Below, in pieces: positions 6,248 to 10,828 of a DNA stretch of 10,828 bases. The translations under genes and the position numbers were made by a program. The notes below the pieces were generated by a model, which was not told the DNA's origin, searched no databases, and worked only from the letters and a program-made list of their open reading frames with translations. This stretch comes from UBA11540 sp003445125 (GTDB taxonomy: Bacteria > Bacillota > Clostridia > Oscillospirales > Ruminococcaceae), in assembly GCA_937899435.1 (NCBI GenBank), contig CALBQG010000076.1:1-10828 (forward strand), read 5' to 3'. How positions within the stretch are numbered: position 1 is the first letter of the stretch; every line of letters begins with the position of its first letter.

Positions 6248-8158
6248 TTAGTTCTTTGAGATTGCTTTGAACTTACAGTTGCCCATGCAAACGCCGCACT
6301 TGAGGCACTTGGCGGGATCGATCGCAAAGGATGCCAGCTTATGACCGGGCGCGGTGTAGTCGGTACGGGTGATCGCGTCTGCCGGGCAGTTTCTCGCGCA
6401 CATACCGCATCCGATACACTTGTCTTTATCAATCACAAAATTCAGCAGGTGCTTACATACGCCCGCCGGACACTTCTTCTCCACAACGTGCGCTTCGTAC
6501 TCATGGCGGAAGTATTTCAGCGTGGACAGTACCGGGTTCGGCGCTGTCTGTCCGAGTCCGCACAGGGAGTTGGCTTTGATATAATAGCACAGCTCCTCCA
6601 GCTTATCCAGGTCTTCAAGCGTCGCTTTGCCGCGGGTGATCTTATCCAGCATTTCCAGCATTCTCTTGGTGCCGACACGGCAGGGCGTACATTTTCCGCA
6701 GGACTCGTCAACCGTGAATTCCAAGAAGAATTTCGCGATATCCACCATGCAGGTGTCCTCGTCCATGACGATCAATCCGCCCGATCCCATCATCGAACCG
6801 ATGGCAAGCAGGTTGTCATAATCAATCGGAATATCGAAATGCTCTGCGGGGATACATCCGCCGGAAGGTCCGCCGGTCTGTGCCGCTTTGAACTTTTTGC
6901 CGTTCGGGATACCGCCGCCGATCTCGTCGATGACTTCACGCAGCGTGGTGCCCATCGGGACTTCCACCAGACCGGTGTTGTGAATCTTTCCGCCCAGTGC
7001 GAATACCTTGGTTCCCTTGGACTTTTCGGTTCCCATGGAGGAGAACCACTCGGCGCCCTTGAGGATAATCTGCGGGACGTTTGCGTAGGTTTCCACGTTG
7101 TTCAGAACCGTGGGTTTGCCGAACAGACCCTTGACAGCCGGGAACGGCGGACGGGGACGCGGCTCGCCGCGCTTGCCTTCGATGGAGGTCATCAGTGCCG
7201 TTTCCTCGCCGCACACGAACGCGCCGGCGCCCAGACGGATGTCCAGATCGAAGCTGAAGTCGGTTCCGAAAATATTTTTACCCAGCAAGCCGTTTTCTCT
7301 TGCCTGGTTGATGGCAATGCGCAGACGCTGTACCGCAATCGGGTACTCCGCGCGGATGTAGACATAACCCTGGGTCGCGCCGATCGCGTAACCGGCAATC
7401 GCCATGGCTTCGATCACGACGTGCGGATCGCCTTCCAGCACGGAACGGTCCATGAACGCGCCCGGGTCGCCCTCGTCGGCGTTGCAGCAGACATATTTCT
7501 GATCGGCATCCGGCACAAGCACACGCGCAAGCTGCCATTTTTTACCGGTCGGGAAGCCGGCGCCGCCGCGTCCGCGCAGACCGGAATCCAGCATGGTCTG
7601 AATCACGGAATCCGGGGTCATTTCGGTCAGGGCTTTACCCAACGCCTGATAACCGCCGCGGGCGATATACTCGTGGATATCCTCCGGATCGATGACGCCG
7701 CAGTTACGCAGCGCCACACGGTGCTGTTTCTTATAAAACGGGGTTTCGTTAAGCGATTTGATCTTGTCGCCGTCCACGGTGTCGGCGTACAGATATTTCT
7801 TCACGGGGTTGCCACCGACCAGATGCTCGATGACGATCTCCGGAATCTCCTCGGGCTTTACGCGGCTGTAAAAGGTTCCTTCCGGATACACGACCATGAC
7901 CGGTCCCAAAGCGCACAGACCGAAGCAGCCGGTATGCACAATCTTGATTTCGTCGGCGATATTATTCTTCTCAAGCTCCGCTTTCAGCACGTCGGAAATG
8001 GTGTGCGAACCGGATGCCGTACAGCCGGTACCACCGCAGATCAGGACGTGTGCGCGATATTTTTTATCCTCAGCATGGATTCCGTTTTCGTTGTTGCGGA
8101 CGGCAACGGCGCTTTCCAGCTGATCGCGGATGACTTTCAGTTCAGCAAGACTCTTCAT
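6248..8158 (-). CDS. hydB: NAD- and FMN-binding hydrogenase subunit HydB (NuoF-like)
   Basis: A 636-residue NuoF-type flavoprotein, the NAD(H) entry point and probable site of electron bifurcation in HydABC hydrogenases. Residues about 35-125 form a thioredoxin-like [2Fe-2S] domain (C41, C46, C78, C82). The FMN/NAD core follows, with GLRGRGGAGFPTGKKW (193-208) and GAGAFVCGEETALM (310-323). A NuoF [4Fe-4S] site is formed by ESCGKCTPC (C487, C490, C493) and C533 in SLCGLG. The C-terminus carries two ferredoxin [4Fe-4S] motifs (C581-C584-C587-C591 and C618-C621-C624-C628). C563, C568 and H570 in CPAGVCKH are an extra cluster of possible metal ligands. Length and domains match HydB/HndC. Because the thioredoxin-like domain is fused, no separate HndB-type subunit is needed. 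ATG 8158 lies 12 bases after the hydC stop, with AAGGAGAGGGA overlapping that gap, so translation is probably coupled. Confidence 0.96.
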   Translation of the reverse strand: MKSLAELKVIRDQLESAVAVRNNENGIHAEDKKYRAHVLICGGTGCTASGSHTISDVLKAELEKNNIADEIKIVHTGCFGLCALGPVMVVYPEGTFYSRVKPEEIPEIVIEHLVGGNPVKKYLYADTVDGDKIKSLNETPFYKKQHRVALRNCGVIDPEDIHEYIARGGYQALGKALTEMTPDSVIQTMLDSGLRGRGGAGFPTGKKWQLARVLVPDADQKYVCCNADEGDPGAFMDRSVLEGDPHVVIEAMAIAGYAIGATQGYVYIRAEYPIAVQRLRIAINQARENGLLGKNIFGTDFSFDLDIRLGAGAFVCGEETALMTSIEGKRGEPRPRPPFPAVKGLFGKPTVLNNVETYANVPQIILKGAEWFSSMGTEKSKGTKVFALGGKIHNTGLVEVPMGTTLREVIDEIGGGIPNGKKFKAAQTGGPSGGCIPAEHFDIPIDYDNLLAIGSMMGSGGLIVMDEDTCMVDIAKFFLEFTVDESCGKCTPCRVGTKRMLEMLDKITRGKATLEDLDKLEELCYYIKANSLCGLGQTAPNPVLSTLKYFRHEYEAHVVEKKCPAGVCKHLLNFVIDKDKCIGCGMCARNCPADAITRTDYTAPGHKLASFAIDPAKCLKCGVCMGNCKFKAISKN

Positions 8159-8170
8159 ATTCCCTCTCCT

Positions 8171-8668
8171 TTAGTCCTTGTATTTGGCGAGGATGCCCTC
8201 AATTTCGTCCACGGTCAGTCTGCCGTAGACCTCGTCGTTGATGGTCATGACCGGAGCCAGACCGCAGGCACCGATACAACGGCAAGCCTCCAGAGAGAAT
8301 TTTCCGTCGCTCGTACACTGACCGCCCTCAATGCCCAACACGCTGACCAGCTTGTTATAAACATCGCCGGAGCCCTTGACGTAGCAGGCGGTCCCGAGAC
8401 ATACGGAAATTTTGTATTTGCCCTTCGGGTTCAGCGCAAACTGGGAGTAGAAGGTCGAAACCTCATACACCTGTTCCAGCGACAGATCCAGTCCTTCGGC
8501 AATCATCTTCTGTACTTCGATCGGCAGATATCCGTAGATATCCTGTGCGCCGTGCAGAACCGGCATCAAAGCACCCTTATCGTCTTTGTGCTCCGCAATC
8601 AACGCTTTCAAACGCGCCTCCTGCTCAGCCGTGCCGCTGAAAGGAACGCTGCATACCTTTTTTGCCAT
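8171..8668 (-). CDS. hydC: NuoE-like [2Fe-2S] hydrogenase subunit HydC
   Basis: A 165-residue thioredoxin-like [2Fe-2S] protein of the NuoE/HydC family, the electron-relay partner of HydB. An N-terminal helical part (about 10-78, including VYEVSTFYSQF) is followed by the cluster domain with ligands C90 and C95 (CLGTAC) and C131 and C135 (CIGAC), then GLAPVMTINDEVYG, all family hallmarks. C129 is an additional nearby cysteine. Length is normal for the family (about 160). The ATG at 8668 has AAGGAGG at 8679-8685, 10 bases upstream. It is the first gene of hydCBA, with the promoter directly upstream. The subunit is essential for the NAD-linked multimeric complex and has no catalytic centre of its own. 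Confidence 0.95.
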   Translation of the reverse strand: MAKKVCSVPFSGTAEQEARLKALIAEHKDDKGALMPVLHGAQDIYGYLPIEVQKMIAEGLDLSLEQVYEVSTFYSQFALNPKGKYKISVCLGTACYVKGSGDVYNKLVSVLGIEGGQCTSDGKFSLEACRCIGACGLAPVMTINDEVYGRLTVDEIEGILAKYKD

Positions 8669-8694
8669 GCTTTAAAAGCCTCCTTAAGGTTTCT

Positions 8695-8733
8695 ATATCA
8701 TTTTTATATTATACCAGTTATCAAAAATGATAT
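8695..8733. promoter_or_regulatory. Perfect inverted repeat around the hydC -10 box, candidate operator
   Basis: ATATCATTTTT (8695-8705) and its exact reverse complement AAAAATGATAT (8723-8733) are separated by 17 bases that contain the -10 box. The arms would cover the transcription start and roughly -22 to -32. The symmetry suits a dimeric or tetrameric repressor, but AT-richness makes chance more likely than for mixed sequence, and no known operator consensus is matched. Confidence 0.4.
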
Positions 8734-8736
8734 CTA
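8708..8736 (-). promoter_or_regulatory. Promoter of hydCBA
   Basis: On the minus strand a perfect TATAAT (8708-8713) with TGG in front (extended -10) lies 17 bases from TAGATA (8731-8736), a 4 of 6 match to TTGACA. The weak -35 overlaps the TAG stop of the acetyltransferase gene (8734-8736). Start of transcription would be near 8701, giving a leader of about 32 bases with the hydC ribosome site in it. Confidence 0.68.
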
Positions 8737-9264
8737 CCCTATTTTCACACAAACATCGACCATTTTTTTGTGCATTTTCCACAAACTTGTCCTCTGGTAC
8801 GCGATCCGCTCGTTCCCGTTTTCCAGCCAAATCCTTCCGCAGCGGGAAAATCCCGTCTTTTTGAGCAGATTTTGCATCGGAAGATTGTTCTCGTGCGTGT
8901 CGATGCGCACATTTTGAAACTTCTCCGCCGCCCACAAAAGGCATGCCTGTGCCGCGCCGTGTACCGTTTTTGCCGAAGCCAGCCGATGAACCACCGCATA
9001 GGGCTTGTCGTTGAGCCACGCGCCCTCGATGACCGCATAGGTCGGGTCATTCTCGACGGCACAGTAAAACACCGCCGCAATCTGCCCGTTTTCCCGACAG
9101 ACATAGCTTTTTCCCTCCGCGATATCCCGCTCGATCAGCTCCCGCGGCGGATGCCCGTCGCCCCACTGGTCGGGATTGCCGTGGCTTTTCATGAACGCAC
9201 GGGCATCTGCGTAAATCTTCAGAATTTCCTCCAGGTCGTTTTCGGTTGCCGTTTCGATTTTCAC
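8734..9264 (-). CDS. GNAT family N-acetyltransferase
   Basis: A 176-residue GCN5-related acetyltransferase, transferring an acetyl group from acetyl-CoA to an amine of unknown substrate. It begins with the typical IETATENDLEEILKIYADA (3-21). The acetyl-CoA pyrophosphate loop is in HRLASAKTVHGAAQ (93-106, the K-x-x-H-G-A version of Q/R-x-x-G-x-G/A). The last conserved block is DTHENNLPMQNLLKKTGF (122-139), with the N/M and GF signature of the fold. The start is GTG at 9264, directly after the TAA of the preceding regulator gene, with GGGAGGA at 9271-9277 inside that gene; translation is presumably coupled. No signal or membrane segment, so cytoplasmic. Related proteins acetylate small molecules or protein N-termini, and nothing here decides between them. 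No terminator follows before hydC. Confidence 0.88.
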   Translation of the reverse strand: MKIETATENDLEEILKIYADARAFMKSHGNPDQWGDGHPPRELIERDIAEGKSYVCRENGQIAAVFYCAVENDPTYAVIEGAWLNDKPYAVVHRLASAKTVHGAAQACLLWAAEKFQNVRIDTHENNLPMQNLLKKTGFSRCGRIWLENGNERIAYQRTSLWKMHKKMVDVCVKIG

Positions 9265-10326
9265 TTATTTTCCTCCCGTTTCTTTGGCAAGCCCGTCACG
9301 GTACTGCTTCGGGGTGACGCCGTTGTATTTTCTGAAAAAGCGAATGAAATAACTCGGCGACGAAAACCCGATTTCCTCCGCGATTTCCTTCACACCTGCG
9401 TCGGTTTGCGTCAGCAGCTCCTGCGCACGGCGGTTCTTCTGTTCGCTGATGTAACGGATCAGCGTGATTCCCGTATGATGGCTGAACGCCCGCGACAGAT
9501 ACCCCGCCGTCACGCCCACCGCCTCCGCGACCATCTGGGTGGACAGCTCGCTTTTCAGATTTTCCGCCACATACGTCTTTGCCTTCTGCACCACATTCGG
9601 ACTTTGCGGCGGTTCCTCCGACGCGAAAATCCGATCGGCAAGCCGCTGCCAGAAGGACAGCAGCTGGCGGTTATTGACCTTTTCGTTAAAGTTCAGATCC
9701 GGATACTGCGCCTCCTCCAGCGCCTGTTGGAGCGAAAAAAGGCAGGCAAAATCGTTGACAAACGCGGTCATATGATGGATCAGCATTTCTCCCGCCTGGC
9801 GGCAAAGGCGCGTATGGTTGAGGTTGACCGTCAGCACCGATTCGATCAGCAGCAAAAACCGTTGGCGATCTCCCAATTCATACAAGTGACACAGCTGTGG
9901 CAGGCGTTCCAGGTTTTCCAGCGTCATTGCAGCCGCCCGATCCGCGCGCCGCAGCCGCCCGAAAATGGGCGGCTGCGGCGCGTCCTGCCCGAGAATGGCA
10001 AGCAGTGCGTTTTCCAACCGCTCAAACGAATCGCCGCGGCACAGCGTCTGCGCCGAATCACGCGCCGTCCCGAACGGCATCACATCCACCACCCGCACCG
10101 ACGGATGCGCCCGTTGAAGCCGAAGCACCAGCCGTGCAAAATCCGTCCGATCCTGTGCGTGATCGTACAAAATGACGTCAATTTCCTCGAACAGCAGGCT
10201 GTCCGTGATCTGCGACGGGGTTTCGATGCGCAGCAAATTGAACAGCGGCAATCGGCTGTTCAGCAGTGAATGGATCAGCGTGTCCGAAAACATTTTTTCG
10301 CCTGAAATCAACAAAACGGTTTTCAT
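9265..10326 (-). CDS. AraC-family regulator with degenerate receiver-like N-terminus
   Basis: A 353-residue transcription regulator. The C-terminal 100 residues are a clear AraC/XylS DNA-binding domain: first helix-turn-helix about 262-283 (STQMVAEAVGVTAGYLSRAF), second about 311-332, and the signature GFSSPSYFIRFFRKYNGVTPKQYR (320-343). Residues 1 to about 115 look like a response-regulator receiver: alternating strands and helices, with VILYD (51-55) where the phospho-acceptor strand would be. The acidic pair after strand 1 is missing (LLISGEKM at 5-12 instead of a VDDE-like motif), and the later Ser/Thr and Lys are not evident, so it is probably a pseudo-receiver or another sensing fold. 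The helical middle (about 130-240) is unassigned. ATG 10326 has CCTCC-complement GGAGG at 10331-10335. It is the first gene of a unit with the GNAT gene and is divergent from the DUF1294 gene. Targets are unknown; its own promoter region and hydCBA are candidates. Confidence 0.9.
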   Translation of the reverse strand: MKTVLLISGEKMFSDTLIHSLLNSRLPLFNLLRIETPSQITDSLLFEEIDVILYDHAQDRTDFARLVLRLQRAHPSVRVVDVMPFGTARDSAQTLCRGDSFERLENALLAILGQDAPQPPIFGRLRRADRAAAMTLENLERLPQLCHLYELGDRQRFLLLIESVLTVNLNHTRLCRQAGEMLIHHMTAFVNDFACLFSLQQALEEAQYPDLNFNEKVNNRQLLSFWQRLADRIFASEEPPQSPNVVQKAKTYVAENLKSELSTQMVAEAVGVTAGYLSRAFSHHTGITLIRYISEQKNRRAQELLTQTDAGVKEIAEEIGFSSPSYFIRFFRKYNGVTPKQYRDGLAKETGGK

Positions 10327-10354
10327 GGTTCCTCCGTAACAGTACTTTTTTGTC

Positions 10355-10383
10355 AGTATAGCATATTTTTTACCTATTTACAA
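10355..10383 (-). promoter_or_regulatory. Promoter of the AraC-type regulator and acetyltransferase
   Basis: Minus strand TTGTAA (10378-10383), 17 bases, then TATACT (10355-10360) with TG plus one base in front. Start of transcription would be near 10348, about 22 bases before the ATG. Its -35 overlaps the -35 of the divergent promoter by five bases. Confidence 0.6.
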
Positions 10384-10405
10384 GAATTTCGTTTCCGTCT
10401 ATAAT
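10377..10405 (+). promoter_or_regulatory. Promoter of the DUF1294 gene
   Basis: Plus strand TTTACA (10377-10382, 5 of 6 to consensus), a 17-base spacer, then perfect TATAAT (10400-10405). Transcription would start near 10412, leaving a leader of about 25 bases with GAGGTGA (10426-10432) as ribosome site. This is the most consensus-like promoter in the window. Confidence 0.78.
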
Positions 10406-10436
10406 AGAAAAAACAATTTCTTTCCGAGGTGACTCC

Positions 10437-10709
10437 ATGCCGCAATTTCTTCTTTTTCTCTATCTCGCGATTCTCAACCCGACCGCCTTTTTCGTCTACG
10501 GTCTGGACAAATCCTACGCGCGCCGCCGTCACCGCCGCATCAGCGAAAAGTGCCTGTTGCTGCTTGCCCTATGCGGCGGTGCGCTCGGCGCGCTTTGCGG
10601 AATGCTTGTATTCCGCCACAAAACAAAGCACGTGCTTTTCACCGTCGGCGTCCCGCTGATCCTCGGTTTATGGTGTGCCCTGCTGTTTTTTCTGTTTCGT
10701 CCCTTCTGA
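10437..10709 (+). CDS. DUF1294 family small membrane protein
   Basis: A 90-residue integral membrane protein of the uncharacterised DUF1294 family. The pattern seen is the family one: N14 with F18-x-x-Y21-G-x-DK in the first segment, RRISEKCLL (33-41), a Gly/Ala-rich second segment beginning CGGALGALCGM (46-56), and the RHKTKH loop (60-65) followed by FTVGVPL. Three membrane segments are predicted by eye at about 4-22, 39-58 and 66-88, with basic loops between. Length is normal. The ATG at 10437 has GAGGTGA 4 bases upstream and a strong promoter. It is divergent from the AraC-type regulator, which may therefore control it. The molecular function of the family is not known; no catalytic residues are evident. 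Confidence 0.88.
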   Translation: MPQFLLFLYLAILNPTAFFVYGLDKSYARRRHRRISEKCLLLLALCGGALGALCGMLVFRHKTKHVLFTVGVPLILGLWCALLFFLFRPF

Positions 10710-10770
10710 GCCATGCGGGCAAAAGACCGTCTCTCCGCGGTTTATGCGAAAATTGCCGTTTTCGGGGATA

Positions 10771-10800
10771 GGATTTCCCGATGGTATTTTTCGGAAATCC
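10771..10800. repeat. Inverted repeat / hairpin after the DUF1294 gene
   Basis: GGATTTCC (10771-10778) and GGAAATCC (10793-10800) are exact complements, and the stem can be extended inward by a few pairs with one bulge. It lies about 60 bases after the DUF1294 stop and directly before a promoter-like sequence. There is no T-run after it, so it is a poor rho-independent terminator; it could be an operator for the next gene. Confidence 0.3.
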
Positions 10801-10801
10801 C

Positions 10802-10828
10802 TTGAAAATTTAATAAAAATCTGCTATA
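10802..10828 (+). promoter_or_regulatory. Probable promoter cut by the right edge
   Basis: TTGAAA (10802-10807, 5 of 6 to consensus) is followed at exactly 17 bases by TATA (10825-10828), preceded by TGC as an extended -10, where the window ends. If the next bases complete the -10 box, a plus-strand gene starts just beyond the window. Confidence 0.45.

Noticed and set aside
4503..6251. 582-codon open frame on the plus strand opposite hydA
   Set aside because: Mirror frame of the hydrogenase gene; no recognisable domain and composition typical of antisense translation.
8706..8725. Rex-type operator at the hydC promoter
   Set aside because: On the minus strand TTGATAA resembles one half site of TTGTTAA-N6-TTAACAA, but the second half matches at only about three of seven positions.
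6341..8917. Very long open frame (858 codons) on the plus strand opposite hydB and hydC
   Set aside because: It runs antisense to genes with unmistakable cofactor motifs, has no ribosome site or promoter, and its translation is rich in His, Arg and Gln as expected for a mirror frame of GC-biased codons.
1..10828. CRISPR array, tRNA or rRNA genes, insertion sequences, integration sites
   Set aside because: No regularly spaced direct repeats, cloverleaf-like segment, transposase-like protein or terminal repeats were seen while reading both strands.

Overview
The window reads as chromosomal DNA from an anaerobic, fermentative, low-to-mid GC Firmicute, most likely a gut-type clostridium of the Oscillospiraceae/Ruminococcaceae kind. 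The evidence is strong GGAGG ribosome sites, TGn-extended TATAAT promoters, a lipoprotein with a Ser/Thr/Lys-rich linker, a clostridial-type trimeric [FeFe] hydrogenase, a GH35 beta-galactosidase and a DUF1294 protein. This placement is inference; there is no rRNA or marker gene to test it.

Layout. (1) 3-104: the last codons of an upstream gene and its terminator. (2) 133-2473, plus strand: two tandem genes for the same unrecognised protein family, the first without any export signal and the second with a lipoprotein signal peptide, closed by a strong terminator. (3) 2541-4354, minus strand: a cytoplasmic GH35 beta-galactosidase with its own promoter. (4) 4426-8736, minus strand: hydC-hydB-hydA, encoding a NAD-linked, probably electron-bifurcating [FeFe] hydrogenase, with a clear terminator and a promoter whose -10 box lies inside an 11-bp perfect inverted repeat. 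(5) 8734-10383, minus strand: an AraC-type regulator with a degenerate receiver-like N-terminus, coupled directly to a GNAT acetyltransferase. (6) 10377-10709, plus strand: a small DUF1294 membrane protein, divergent from the regulator, the two promoters sharing one -35 region. (7) 10710-10828: no gene; a hairpin and a promoter-like sequence at the right edge.

How the genes work together. HydC, HydB and HydA form one enzyme: HydB binds NAD and FMN, HydC and the ferredoxin-like domains relay electrons, and HydA makes or consumes H2 at the H-cluster. The usual role is disposal of fermentation electrons from NADH plus reduced ferredoxin as H2. The maturases HydE, HydF and HydG are not in the window. 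The beta-galactosidase would feed sugar to such fermentation. No terminator is visible between the acetyltransferase and hydC, so some hydrogenase transcription could come from the regulator promoter.

The least explained item is the tandem pair of paralogues of unknown function, one predicted inside the cell and one on its surface. Nothing else looks like a clear new system; the remaining points of interest are regulatory architectures.
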